A DNA stretch of 64,000 nt from Paraburkholderia graminis C4D1M (GTDB taxonomy: Bacteria > Pseudomonadota > Gammaproteobacteria > Burkholderiales > Burkholderiaceae), in the NCBI RefSeq assembly GCF_000172415.1, contig NZ_ABLD01000011.1, positions 62,001 to 126,000 on the forward strand, in the 5' to 3' direction. Made by a program: the position numbers and the translations under genes. The notes beneath the pieces were generated by a model. The model was not told the origin of the DNA. It made no database searches and saw nothing but the letters and a program-made list of their open reading frames with translations. Numbering within the stretch: the first letter of the stretch is position 1; each line of letters opens with the position of its first letter. Shown one piece after another: positions 43,518 through 52,593 of this stretch.

Positions 43518-44377
43518 TTGCGCGCTCCTTTCGTGTAGTTCGCGTGCCACGAGAGGAAGCGGCCTTCGAGCAGACGCACCAGCGCGTCCGCGACGACGCC
43601 GATGATCGCGTAAATGATCATCGTGAGGATGATGACGTTCGTATTGAGGAATTCGCGTGCATCCATCGCGAGGAAGCCAATGCCCTTCGTCGTTGCGAGC
43701 GTTTCGGCGATGACCAGCGCGAGCCACGCATGCGCGAGCGCGTAGCGCACGCCCGTGAGAATGGACGGCATCGCGCCCGGAAGAATGATCCGCCGCACGA
43801 TCGCGGCCCGCTCGAGTCCGACCACGCGGCCAAGCTCCATGAGCTTCGGATCGATCTGGCGAATGCCGAGCATCGTGTTGATATAGATCGGAAAGAGCAC
43901 CGCGAGCGCCACCAGGAAAATCTTCGCGACTTCGCCGACGCCGAACCAGACGATCACGAGCGGCAGCATGGCGAGGAACGGAACCGCACGCACCATCTGA
44001 ACGGAGCGGTCGAGAAGCGCCTGCGCGAGCGGCGAAAAGCCGACGATGACGCCAAGCGCGAGGCCGAGCGTTCCGCCGATCACGAACCCGCCCGCGGCGC
44101 GCAGCAGCGACACACCGAGATGAACGAAAAGATCGCCGTTACGTGCCAGGTTGACGGCGGTTTCGAGGACGCTGCTCGGAGCAGGCAGCACTTGCGGCGC
44201 AATGAATCCGACGCGCGCCGCGGTTTCCCACAGCAGCACGACGACCGCGGGAATTATCCACGAGAGCCAGATGTACAGCGTCGCTTGAGAAACGCCTACG
44301 CGGGACGGTTGCGCGGCGACATAGCTGTTGCGGATGGAAGTCAGGTCGGCCATGCGGCGGGAGACGTCATGAGTCAT
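43514..44377 (-). CDS. sulfonate-type ABC transporter permease
   Basis: A permease of about 287 residues with six helices and the EAA loop near LMELGRVVGLERAAIVRRIILP. Starts at 44377 (MTHDVSRRMAD) and 44353 are both possible; neither has a strong ribosome-binding site. It is the first gene of the operon permease, ATPase, binding protein, SfnB-like. About 258 bases of lower-GC sequence upstream (to 44635) hold no gene and probably contain the promoter. Confidence 0.85.
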   Translation of the reverse strand: MTHDVSRRMADLTSIRNSYVAAQPSRVGVSQATLYIWLSWIIPAVVVLLWETAARVGFIAPQVLPAPSSVLETAVNLARNGDLFVHLGVSLLRAAGGFVIGGTLGLALGVIVGFSPLAQALLDRSVQMVRAVPFLAMLPLVIVWFGVGEVAKIFLVALAVLFPIYINTMLGIRQIDPKLMELGRVVGLERAAIVRRIILPGAMPSILTGVRYALAHAWLALVIAETLATTKGIGFLAMDAREFLNTNVIILTMIIYAIIGVVADALVRLLEGRFLSWHANYTKGARK

Positions 44378-44635
44378 CGGGAAGGAGTGTGGAGATACAT
44401 CCGGCAGCCTAAGTAAAAACTTTGCTGTTCTCCAACGAATCAATCCTTCTAACGATATGCGCTGCGTATGCAATGTGCACCGGCATGCCGTTATAACGAC
44501 GAATTCCGTCCGTATTGCGTCACCCTCCCATGCGATGTTGTGTACTTTGAAAACATAACGACGTGCTTAGCACTGCGCCGTCATAGCAAAGCATCGAATA
44601 TTGTTAGCCGTTTTCTCCTCTCAGAAGCCGGCGGG

Positions 44636-46723
44636 CTACAGACGCCTGCGTAACCATCTCGCCACGCTGAGACCGCCCAGCATCATGCCGGCCGTAAGCG
44701 GCGGCGCTGCGCGAACCACGCTTGCCTCAGGCCATTCGGAAATCATCGGCTCGCCATCACGCGCTACCAGTCTCGAGATCCACTTGCGCGCGCTGAGCGG
44801 CAACGGAGGCGCGACTTGCCCAAACACGTTATGCAACTGATCGCTCGCATGCGGAAACGAGCCTAGCGCGATGGCCTCTTTACGTGACGGCGAGCCTATC
44901 ACCTGGCTCGTCACGACGGCCGCCCCGCGCGCCAAGCCGTCCATACAATCCAGTATGTCGATTTCAGCCGCCGTCAGGACGGCCAGCACATCATCGACAT
45001 AAGCGTTGATGACATCCTGTTGGATTTTCAAACCCCATTCCAGCGCCTGCGGATTGTCGCGAGTGAGAAGCTTTGGAAAGACAGAGCCGTCGTCTGCCCG
45101 CGTGTATCCGGTCGTCGTGCCATGATCCGCCGCGCACAAGGCTTCGAAAATGGGCGCGCGAATCAGCGGCCTGATAGGCTCTCCCACGGACTCGCTGAGA
45201 TAGTCATCGAGGCTGCCGCAGTTTTCCGGACGATGATAGAGGCCAAAGTAAAAGCCCGAGAGGCGTCGGTCGAAGCCTGCTTCCCGGCTGCATGCAACCT
45301 TTGCCAGCGAGCGCTGCAAATTTGCGCGCCATCCAATATCGACGACACCGACGTTACCGTCCGCGAAGAATGCGTGCTGCTCCAGATAGTCGAGCAGTAG
45401 CCGTCGCGCAGAAGAAGCGGACGCGTTGATCAGATCGCGAACCTGATCGTCTGTCTGGATGTACCGGATCAACTGCTCTACTTCAGCGCGACTCATCGCG
45501 GCATGCGGGGAGCGAATACCAAGACGTTCCTGCAAACCGGCGATGGCCGTGTGATTGATATCCAGATCGAATTTCCTGAACACGTCCGCGAGCGAATTGC
45601 CTGCCTTGAAACCGAAATGACTCAGGTCGCCTTCCGATATGTCCAGAACAGCAGGCAAGTGAAGCGATTGCCGCGACACGTGCAGATACCGCAAATCGAT
45701 CGGCAAGTCGTATGCGCTTACTATCTTTTTCGCAATCGATAAAAGTATCTGGCCGTCACGCGCGAGGAAGAACAATCGATCGACTTTCCTGCGTCTCGCC
45801 TCTGTGAGAATCCACACGACAAACGCGAGCAGCAACGGACCCACGAAGCCAGCCGATACCTCTGCGAGCGTCTCGTCGTGGTCGCTGACGGGCTTGACGC
45901 GCAGCCGCGCCGTGCGCGCGCTTCCCGACAGAGCAGACCCAAGCAGCGGCGGCTCGATCGCGGCCTTGTCGAGTTCGCGCTCGAGCCGTCCGGGCGCCGT
46001 CTTGAAGAACGGCGCGGCACGACCGCCTACGCGCCATACCTGGAATACATCGGAGAATACGTTGTCTCCGACGTGCAGGTGTTTGACTCCACTGCCTTTC
46101 GCATCCGAAAAGAGAGTCCCACTCCTCTTGGTACGACGGTTCTCGCATGAAATGAACAACTGCCCCGGCTGCACGCGCACGCCGCAACCGCTGAGCATGC
46201 TTTCCAGATCCGATCGTGAAAAGTAGATATCCGAAATAATTGCCGTTCTTCCCAATGCCGACAAGCGATTGAATATCTCGACCATGCCGGTTATGGGACG
46301 TAACAAGCGCTTTTCGAGCGCGACTTCGATGGCCTGCGCCGCACACAGGAATTCGCGTGGCAAATCCACCGACTCTGCGATCTCCGCATAAATGTTGTCG
46401 AGCGTCACTTCACGCTCGACACGGGCCTTGCGTGCCCTCCACTCCGCCGATTGCCTGATCGCCATCCATTCGCCCGGCTCGACGACAGAACCAAATTCGC
46501 GTTGCAGCCGATATCCCGCCACGAGGAACAGATCGGAGGGTCGCCGCAAGGGCCTTGTTATTAAAGTGTCGAACGCATCGAAAGAGACGAGGCCATCGCC
46601 GGTCCAGATTCGCTGTGCATCCAGGTCGTGTAGTGGATTCATCCCCGCAAAAAGTTGCTGGATGCCAGCTGATACAAATCGTTGGTTGATGACGCGTTCG
46701 AGAAGGAGGTTCGTCGCATTCAT
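44636..46723 (-). CDS. large HAD-like protein of a glycosyltransferase island
   Basis: A 695-residue protein. Its first half is HAD-like: motif I is SFDAFDTLITRP, motif II TAIISDIYFS, and motif IV HVGDNVFSDVF. At motif I the second Asp of DxD is Phe, so ordinary phosphatase chemistry is doubtful. The second half carries a repeat-like FFLARDGQ segment and then VGVVDIGWRANLQRSLAKV, seen in HAD-type proteins of surface-polysaccharide loci. The C-terminus ends in WLRRRL. ATG 46723 has GGAAGG upstream; the 24-codon extension does not. Role: likely surface glycan assembly or modification, inferred from the two adjacent GT2 genes. Confidence 0.75.
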   Translation of the reverse strand: MNATNLLLERVINQRFVSAGIQQLFAGMNPLHDLDAQRIWTGDGLVSFDAFDTLITRPLRRPSDLFLVAGYRLQREFGSVVEPGEWMAIRQSAEWRARKARVEREVTLDNIYAEIAESVDLPREFLCAAQAIEVALEKRLLRPITGMVEIFNRLSALGRTAIISDIYFSRSDLESMLSGCGVRVQPGQLFISCENRRTKRSGTLFSDAKGSGVKHLHVGDNVFSDVFQVWRVGGRAAPFFKTAPGRLERELDKAAIEPPLLGSALSGSARTARLRVKPVSDHDETLAEVSAGFVGPLLLAFVVWILTEARRRKVDRLFFLARDGQILLSIAKKIVSAYDLPIDLRYLHVSRQSLHLPAVLDISEGDLSHFGFKAGNSLADVFRKFDLDINHTAIAGLQERLGIRSPHAAMSRAEVEQLIRYIQTDDQVRDLINASASSARRLLLDYLEQHAFFADGNVGVVDIGWRANLQRSLAKVACSREAGFDRRLSGFYFGLYHRPENCGSLDDYLSESVGEPIRPLIRAPIFEALCAADHGTTTGYTRADDGSVFPKLLTRDNPQALEWGLKIQQDVINAYVDDVLAVLTAAEIDILDCMDGLARGAAVVTSQVIGSPSRKEAIALGSFPHASDQLHNVFGQVAPPLPLSARKWISRLVARDGEPMISEWPEASVVRAAPPLTAGMMLGGLSVARWLRRRL

Positions 46724-46845
46724 CGGTGCCTTCCGCCTTAAAAGAGAGGGACTACTTTCGACCGCGCCGAGTTTGTCTGCTCGCTCGCCCGGCATGGGTC
46801 TTCCGCACGCCGGTTCAACACTAACGATCTAAAAAACGCGCGCCG

Positions 46846-47298
46846 TCAGCCATGACTCATCAACCATGACTCATCGTCAACGCAAGCGGTTAAAGCTACC
46901 CGGTCGCAGATCACGACGATCTCCGCGCCATATGACGGCTCGATCACCAGCAGATTCCAATCCCCACTGGCGATGCTCGTCTCGTACCTCGTCATGGAGG
47001 GCGAACCAAGGCGGACCTCGGTGCCATCGAGTGAATTTGCCCAGTTGACTTTCGCCGCCAGTTCACCCTCCGCGAATCGATGCCACGAAGATAGCAATAC
47101 CCTCGACACCACGTTGTGACGAATGATGTCTGCCGCCCTCAGCGCATGTATTCCTTCGCAGGTTATTGCTCGCACGTTGTCGCCCCTCAGCGCGAACGTC
47201 GTGCGTAATTCGGACCTGGCGCGATCATGTGTCACGGACAGTAGCTCCGCGTCATGAAAGCTGCGCGCCACGTCTTTCGTCAGTAATTCGTCTTTCAT
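46846..47298 (-). CDS. hypothetical protein of the glycosyltransferase island
   Basis: A 150-residue soluble protein with no signal peptide, no helices and no family that I recognise. It contains VARSFHDAELLSVTHDRARS, a two-strand pattern near the N-terminus, and ESWLMSHG at the end. The start at 47298 has TTGAGG eight bases upstream, and that site can fold into a hairpin (47305-47320). It sits 68 bases after a GT2 gene and before the HAD-like gene on the same strand, so it is probably part of that operon. Confidence 0.6.
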   Translation of the reverse strand: MKDELLTKDVARSFHDAELLSVTHDRARSELRTTFALRGDNVRAITCEGIHALRAADIIRHNVVSRVLLSSWHRFAEGELAAKVNWANSLDGTEVRLGSPSMTRYETSIASGDWNLLVIEPSYGAEIVVICDRVALTACVDDESWLMSHG

Positions 47299-47304
47299 AG
47301 CGAT

Positions 47305-47320
47305 CCTCAAAGCCTTGAGG
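47305..47320 (-). promoter_or_regulatory. hairpin that covers a ribosome-binding site
   Basis: On the - strand CCTCAA-GGCT-TTGAGG folds into an exact 6-bp stem with a 4-nt loop. The 3' arm contains the GAGG that serves as ribosome-binding site for the hypothetical gene starting at 47298, so translation could be limited by this fold. Confidence 0.4.
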
Positions 47321-47366
47321 TGTTCACGGTGTAAAGCACGGCCGGGTTCTGTGACGCGCCTCGCTC

Positions 47367-48413
47367 CTATAAGTGCGTCGCTCGTGCTTCGCTAACAACA
47401 CGAACTCCTTTTTTAGCGGTGTGATTGCGAGCTAACGGGTTGCAAATATAACGGACTGCGTAATCAGCAATAGGCGAATATGGAACGAGACAAAGACTGG
47501 AAAGCGCGAGCGTCCCGAGCTTTTTCTTCAGGCTCCAGAACGGATTTGCCACGATCGCATGGAGATAAGCATGCGAATGTTTTAACATCCAGCGCCAGCG
47601 GGCCGTCAGCGGCGCGTTGTAGACACTCGCGCAGAAATACGCCCTTTCAAGCGCGAAATCGTGAAAGTCCCGTGGCAACTGCATGCCCAGGCGGCGCGAT
47701 GCTATTTCGCGCAGAGTCGCCCACCGCGACGTGAATGCTTTAGGCGCCCTGTCGGTCTGCTCCGAATTAGCAAACGTAGCGCCTCGCGCTCCGCAATACA
47801 CGCGGTAACCGCCGAGCGACTTTGGAATGCTCAATACTGTTCCAACCAGAGCCGCCCCGTAAATCGCGTAGAAATCCGCGCCATACCGGCTCTTGGCCGT
47901 CTCTGGTACGGGGAAGATTTTTCGCAACGCACTGACGCTATACGCGTTGCCGGACGCAGGCGGTGACGGGTACAGCCATCCGTCGAGCAGAGGTTTCAAA
48001 CAGTCGCCGTCGGCTAACGAGTGAGGTACATAAACTCCCGTACATTTGCTGGTGCAGTCGATCACATCCAGCCGGAACTGCACCTTTGCCACGTTTTCTC
48101 TCTCGAAGCTCTGCATCACTTCGGTCACTGCGCCGGGATAGAGTACGTCGTCCGAATCGAGAAACAGAACATAGCCCGTCTTGAGCCGCTGAAGCGCCAG
48201 GTTGTAGGCAGAGACCTGCCCGCCGTTGTCCTTGAAAATAGTCGTTATGCGCGTGGCGTAGGCTTGCATGATGGCGCGCGATCCATCCGTCGATCCGTCG
48301 TCGATGACGATGACGTGTGTATTCATGTAGTCCTGCGCGAGCGCGGAATCTATTGCCTGTGCCAGATACTCTTCATAGTTGTAGTTGCAGATCACAACGT
48401 TCATTTCTTTCAT
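47367..48413 (-). CDS. GT2-family glycosyltransferase (1)
   Basis: A 348-residue GT-A fold enzyme. Nucleotide binding is seen in VVICNYNYEEYLAQAIDSAL and VIDDGSTDGS; the metal-binding DxD is in VLFLDSDDVLYPGA. It should transfer a sugar from a nucleotide donor onto a growing glycan. The last 60 residues are basic and hydrophobic and may sit at the membrane. ATG 48413 has a GGGAAG ribosome-binding site. It follows a second GT2 by 48 bases. Confidence 0.88.
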   Translation of the reverse strand: MKEMNVVICNYNYEEYLAQAIDSALAQDYMNTHVIVIDDGSTDGSRAIMQAYATRITTIFKDNGGQVSAYNLALQRLKTGYVLFLDSDDVLYPGAVTEVMQSFERENVAKVQFRLDVIDCTSKCTGVYVPHSLADGDCLKPLLDGWLYPSPPASGNAYSVSALRKIFPVPETAKSRYGADFYAIYGAALVGTVLSIPKSLGGYRVYCGARGATFANSEQTDRAPKAFTSRWATLREIASRRLGMQLPRDFHDFALERAYFCASVYNAPLTARWRWMLKHSHAYLHAIVANPFWSLKKKLGTLALSSLCLVPYSPIADYAVRYICNPLARNHTAKKGVRVVSEARATHL

Positions 48414-48461
48414 GGTGACTTCCCGGCAAGAGCTCAAGGCGATCTGACCGACCGGATACGT

Positions 48462-49514
48462 TCAAACGAATCGGCGCCGGATGAGCGATCTTGCAATGTT
48501 CATGGGGGCGAGCAACGTGACGATGCTCCATCCCGCAATCAGGCAACGAAACGCGGCTCGCTCGAAGTTCGGGCGAAAGGGAATGGACAATGCGTCGCGC
48601 AGGGCGCGCAATCGGCTGTCGCCGGGCAGCGGATGTTTTTCCGGTGTCAGCCGCAAAGAAGCAACTCGCAATTGAAGCAAATGCGGTGCGCAGAACAGCG
48701 TGCTAATCGGCGGTGGCGGCCTGCCGGTCATGGCGCAGGCTTTGCACGCGGCATGGTGTCGCTTGAGCGCGCGCGCAATCTCGCGGCCGAAGTTATTCGT
48801 GTTCGCGCTCATCGCGCTATCGTTCTCGCCATGCATGCGATAGAGCACCAAAGGCGCGGGAATCGTCTCGACGTCGCCCATATAGGGAGCCATCGCGATG
48901 CATGTCGAATCCGTGAACGAATCGCAACTCGCGTCCAGTGGAAAGATCTTTCTGAGGAAGCTGCGCGCCCACGCATTTCCCGAACCGGGCGGCGTGGGAT
49001 ACTCCGACGTCCTGTATGCCCACTGACGGATCGCCTCCGGCGAGAGTCCCGGCGGGACCTTTGGAATCACGTTTCGAATCTTCGGAATGGCGTTGTCATT
49101 GTGTATGGGACGCCCGTGTGCGTCGACTCGCTCCATCAATACCTGCACTTTGGTGAGGCCGGTGCGCCACACCGAGGCGATCGAGCGCAGTGCGCCGGGC
49201 ACCAGAACGTCGTCCGCATCGAGGAAGATAACGACGTCGCCCGAACTCTTCGCGAAGCCCATGTTGTTCGCTTCACGCTGACCACCGTTCTCCTTGAAGA
49301 TGGCCGTAATCGCTTCGCCAAACGAGTCAATGACTTCCGCGGAGTTATCGGTCGAGCCGTCGTCGACGACGATGACTTCGACGTGCGGCCAATCCTGCGT
49401 CAGCGCGCTTTCCACCGCTTGCCGGAGAAAGCGACCGTAGTTGTAGTTGGCGATCACGACCGAGAAGAACAGCTCGGAATGGTTCGCTGGACATTCGCTG
49501 TATCGAACTCTCAT
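48462..49514 (-). CDS. GT2-family glycosyltransferase (2)
   Basis: A 350-residue paralogue of the next gene. VVIANYNYGRFLRQAVESAL, VVDDGSTDNS and VIFLDADDVLVPGA give the nucleotide and metal sites. ATG 49514 follows a good GGAGG. It is the first gene of the four-gene island (GT2, GT2, hypothetical, HAD-like). The shared NYNYxxxLxQA start suggests both came from one duplication. Confidence 0.88.
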   Translation of the reverse strand: MRVRYSECPANHSELFFSVVIANYNYGRFLRQAVESALTQDWPHVEVIVVDDGSTDNSAEVIDSFGEAITAIFKENGGQREANNMGFAKSSGDVVIFLDADDVLVPGALRSIASVWRTGLTKVQVLMERVDAHGRPIHNDNAIPKIRNVIPKVPPGLSPEAIRQWAYRTSEYPTPPGSGNAWARSFLRKIFPLDASCDSFTDSTCIAMAPYMGDVETIPAPLVLYRMHGENDSAMSANTNNFGREIARALKRHHAACKACAMTGRPPPPISTLFCAPHLLQLRVASLRLTPEKHPLPGDSRLRALRDALSIPFRPNFERAAFRCLIAGWSIVTLLAPMNIARSLIRRRFV

Positions 49515-50073
49515 CGACTACCTCCAGCCCGCCTGGATGAATACATCCTGAACACATCCGTTTTGCGAAGCCGCTCACGGTACGCTTTTTCGTTGATTCA
49601 GCCACCGGCCCGGACGGTAGGTTGCGTTACTTCGCCCGAGCCGGATTCGCGCACCCTGCCCTCGCGCAGCAACAGAGTGCCTGGCGATATTCAAGTTATG
49701 CGTTCATATAATCAGTGCAGTCGGCGCGGCCTAAAGTCGAGTAGTAATGTCGCGAATCGCTGAATCGTCGATAATATCGTCGTACGAAATAATCGTATTT
49801 AGTCGTCCGTAGATGCGCTTATTCGCACTGCGCTACTTTTCGCACAATCGCTTCGCAGAATGGGAACAGGTTATGCAGACTGCTCTCTGCACTACGCGGA
49901 AGGCGGCGGCTGTTTCGTCGATTGCAGGATGCACGCTGTAAAAAGCCGAGCTGATCGAAGACGTGCCGTTGCCGCCGTAATCGGCCAGTCGTTTATGAAT
50001 CGAGCGATACGCGTTTCGCGTACATTGGGACGGCGCGGCTAAATTCGCGCTTCGAGAATAGCGGCTAGAAACG
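49515..50073. other. gene-free stretch, AT-richer than the surroundings
   Basis: No ORF here looks real: the longest candidate (93 residues, - strand, 49833-50114) is arginine/serine-rich and has no ribosome-binding site. The segment 49740-49800 is AT-rich and holds CGATAATATCG-like palindromes. It probably contains the promoter of the glycosyltransferase island and a junction with older sequence. Confidence 0.6.
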
Positions 50074-50526
50074 TTACGGCTGCGCCACCTTTCGGACCGC
50101 GCTGGTCGCTGCATTCAGCAAGCGGCCATCGTCGTGCCTCAATGTCTGCTTCTTGATTACGCGTCCCGTCTTGCGGTCCACCAGTACCGAGTGCTTCTCG
50201 CCCGGAGCAAACAGATTGGCCTCGCCCCATTGACGCAACATCACAATGACAGGGAAAAGCGCTTCGCCCTTCTTTGTCAGGACGTATTCCTGGTGTCCGG
50301 AACCATCCGACGCTGGCACAACCTCGAACACCCCGCCTTCAACGAGCATCTTGAGGCGGTCGGCCAGAATATTGCGGGCGATGCCCAGGCTGGAAACGAA
50401 CTCACCGAACCGGCTCACGCCGTCGAAGGCGTCTCTAACTATCAGCAGTGCCCACCTGTCTCCCACGATGTCAATCGCCCGGCCAACCGGGCACGATAAA
50501 TCAACAAGACTTCTCTGTCTGGCCAT
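50074..50526 (-). CDS. HxlR-family transcriptional regulator
   Basis: A 150-residue regulator. VDLSCPVGRAIDIVGDRWAL and the winged helix through FGEFVSSLGIARNILADRLK are diagnostic. HxlR proteins respond to aldehydes, quinones or redox state, often through the N-terminal Cys, here in SCPVG. The ribosome-binding site is GAGGAG. It is divergent from an MFS exporter with a doubled inverted repeat between them. Confidence 0.9.
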   Translation of the reverse strand: MARQRSLVDLSCPVGRAIDIVGDRWALLIVRDAFDGVSRFGEFVSSLGIARNILADRLKMLVEGGVFEVVPASDGSGHQEYVLTKKGEALFPVIVMLRQWGEANLFAPGEKHSVLVDRKTGRVIKKQTLRHDDGRLLNAATSAVRKVAQP

Positions 50527-50603
50527 CTGGCGCTCCTCGATCCCAATGCGAACGTCCGAGCCCGACCGACATTACCGACGGTCGCACGTAAGCTCAATCG
50601 TAA

Positions 50604-50621
50604 GTTGCATTTTAAAACAAC
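50604..50621. promoter_or_regulatory. HxlR operator copy 1
   Basis: GTTGCATTTTAAAACAAC has two inverted arms around TTTTA. A second copy of the same pattern starts 37 bases further on. Confidence 0.65.
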
Positions 50622-50640
50622 TGTCCCTACACTCTTCGTA

Positions 50641-50658
50641 GTTGCAATTTGAAACTAC
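50641..50658. promoter_or_regulatory. HxlR operator copy 2
   Basis: GTTGCAATTTGAAACTAC shares GTTGCA-TTT-AAAC-AC with copy 1. It lies 17 bases before the MFS start at 50675, where bound repressor would block expression. Confidence 0.65.
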
Positions 50659-50674
50659 ACAAACCGACTTTTCC

Positions 50675-51904
50675 ATGAGCACGTCCTGTACCCCCGAAGT
50701 GCAGCATGATCCGCCCACTGACTCAATAGAGCGCAAAGAAATGCCCACGGGCCTCGTCGCCCTGATGTCGGTGTGTTGTGCGGTGAGCGTTGCCAACGTC
50801 TACTACGCCCAGCCGTTGCTCGACGCCATCTCCCACGACTTCCATATTTCTCATTCCGATGTGGGTGGCGTCATAACAGCGACTCAAGTGGGCTGCGCGC
50901 TTTCGCTGATGTTTGTCGTGCCGCTCGGCGACCTGCTCAACCGCAAGCGGCTTATCGTCTGCCAGCTGGTTTTGCTCGCCATCGCGTGCGTAGCCGTGGC
51001 TCTATCAGGATCGCAGCATGCGTTGCTCGCTGGAATGATTGGCGTCGGATTGCTCGGCACGGCAATGACGCAGGTTCTGATCGCATGCGCAGCCGCACTT
51101 GCCAACGAAAGCGAGCGCGGCAGAGTAGTCGGCACGGCACAGGGCGGTGTTGTCGTTGGCTTGCTGATGGCTCGATCGCTCGCCGGCGTCGTGGCAGATG
51201 TGGCTGGCTGGCGAGCCGTCTACCTCGTGTCTGCAATTTTCGCTGTCGGCATGCTGATTGTGCTTCTTCTCTTTCTACCGACTCCGCGGCCGTCCCGAGT
51301 GCAATTGAGCTACGCCGGCCTGCTGCGTTCGATGATCGAACTCCTGCTGCGTGAGCGCGTACTGCAGGTACGAGGTTTCCTTGGTCTTCTCATGTTCGCA
51401 GCATTCAGCATTTTCTGGAGTGCACTTGTTCTACCGCTAAGTGCGCCGCCTCATGCAATGTCACATACGGGCATCGGTGCATTCGGTCTGGTCGGGGCAC
51501 TCGGCGCGATGGCGGCGGCACGTGCCGGGAGCTTGACCGACCGGGGCCACGGTCAGACCACAACGTGCGTCGCGCTAGTTCTTCTCTGCGCGTCATGGCT
51601 ACCGATCTCGCTTATCGATAAGTCAGTGATCCTATTGATTGTTGGCATCATACTTCTTGACATAGGCGGGCAAGCGATACACGTCGTCAACCAGAGCATG
51701 ATATTCAGCACGCGTCCCGAGGCGCATGCCCGCCTGGTCGGCTGCTACATGCTTTTTTATTCCGCTGGAAGCGGCTTGGGCGCGATATCGTCGACGGTGA
51801 TTTATTCGCGTGCAGGGTGGCCAGGCGTTTGCGCACTAGGTTTCGTCGTCAGCATGACTGCATTCGCATTCTGGGCAGCGACGGTCCGGCATGCCGGGAG
51901 ATAA
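50675..51904 (+). CDS. MFS transporter, probable drug/metabolite exporter
   Basis: A 409-residue carrier with about 12 helices. SVANVYYAQPLLDAISHDFH and VPLGDLLNRKRLIV after helix 2 are typical of the YnfM/multidrug-type group. The ATG at 50675 is preferred over the upstream TTG. The divergent HxlR regulator suggests induction by a toxic compound that the carrier exports. The substrate is unknown. Confidence 0.88.
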   Translation: MSTSCTPEVQHDPPTDSIERKEMPTGLVALMSVCCAVSVANVYYAQPLLDAISHDFHISHSDVGGVITATQVGCALSLMFVVPLGDLLNRKRLIVCQLVLLAIACVAVALSGSQHALLAGMIGVGLLGTAMTQVLIACAAALANESERGRVVGTAQGGVVVGLLMARSLAGVVADVAGWRAVYLVSAIFAVGMLIVLLLFLPTPRPSRVQLSYAGLLRSMIELLLRERVLQVRGFLGLLMFAAFSIFWSALVLPLSAPPHAMSHTGIGAFGLVGALGAMAAARAGSLTDRGHGQTTTCVALVLLCASWLPISLIDKSVILLIVGIILLDIGGQAIHVVNQSMIFSTRPEAHARLVGCYMLFYSAGSGLGAISSTVIYSRAGWPGVCALGFVVSMTAFAFWAATVRHAGR

Positions 51905-51958
51905 ATGCCGCTTGCCGGAACGTCTGTGCCCGTTCCTGTCGAAGCCGGACTGTCGCGG

Positions 51959-51980
51959 CCTTCGCGACTCGTCGCGAAGG
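51959..51980. terminator. perfect hairpin between convergent genes
   Basis: CCTTCGCGAC (51959-51968) and GTCGCGAAGG (51971-51980) are exact complements separated by TC. It lies between the MFS gene and the convergent VOC gene, about 55 and 22 bases from their stops. Likely a bidirectional terminator. Confidence 0.6.
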
Positions 51981-52002
51981 CTCCTGCCCGGCGAAGTACT
52001 CG

Positions 52003-52416
52003 TCAGCCGTGTGGCGGAACCGCCTCGGGATCCATCCACATCACTTCCCAGATATGACCGTCCGGATCCTCGAAACTGCGACCATACATGAAGCCGAAAT
52101 CCTGCACAGGCGTAGGGTCTGCCTTGCCGCCCGCCTTACTCGCCTTTTCGACAAGGCTGGATACCTGCTCGCGATCATCCGCAGACAGACAGAGCAGCAC
52201 CTGCGCGTCGGTGTGCGCATCGACAATCCGCTTGCTGGTGAACTGGCGCCACTTGTCGTGTGTGAGAAGCATCGCGAAAATGGTATCGGAGAGCACCATG
52301 CACGCTGCGGTATCGTCACTGAATGCGGGATTATTGACCGCGCCAACTGCCGCGTAGAAGGCTTTCGACCGCTCCAGGTCCGTCACTGGCAGGTTAACGA
52401 AGATCATCTTGGTCAT
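52003..52416 (-). CDS. VOC-family (glyoxalase-like) protein
   Basis: A 137-residue vicinal-oxygen-chelate protein with the paired beta-alpha-beta-beta-beta modules: MTKMIFVNLPVTDLERSKAF at the start and FEDPDGHIWEVMWMDPEAVP at the end, where the Glu is a usual metal ligand. The first metal His is not evident, as in many antibiotic-resistance-type VOC proteins. ATG 52416 fits the AAAGGA ribosome-binding site better than ATG 52419. Function unknown. Confidence 0.85.
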   Translation of the reverse strand: MTKMIFVNLPVTDLERSKAFYAAVGAVNNPAFSDDTAACMVLSDTIFAMLLTHDKWRQFTSKRIVDAHTDAQVLLCLSADDREQVSSLVEKASKAGGKADPTPVQDFGFMYGRSFEDPDGHIWEVMWMDPEAVPPHG

Positions 52417-52593
52417 CATTTTTCCTTTGAGATCTAGCCGCGGCAGGATTGCCGCCACCATACATACCGACGAATGACATGGAGAAGAATCGACGAAAGC
52501 CGCGAAGAAATTTTTGAACGCGCAACGCGCACTCGGAAATAGCATGTCTGCTTTCGACGGTCTCGCGGATTAGGCCGACGTTGGTTCGACCTC

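Noticed and set aside
49833..50114. 93-codon - strand frame in the gap before the HxlR gene
   Set aside because: It overlaps the end of the HxlR gene, is Arg/Ser-rich and lacks a ribosome-binding site.
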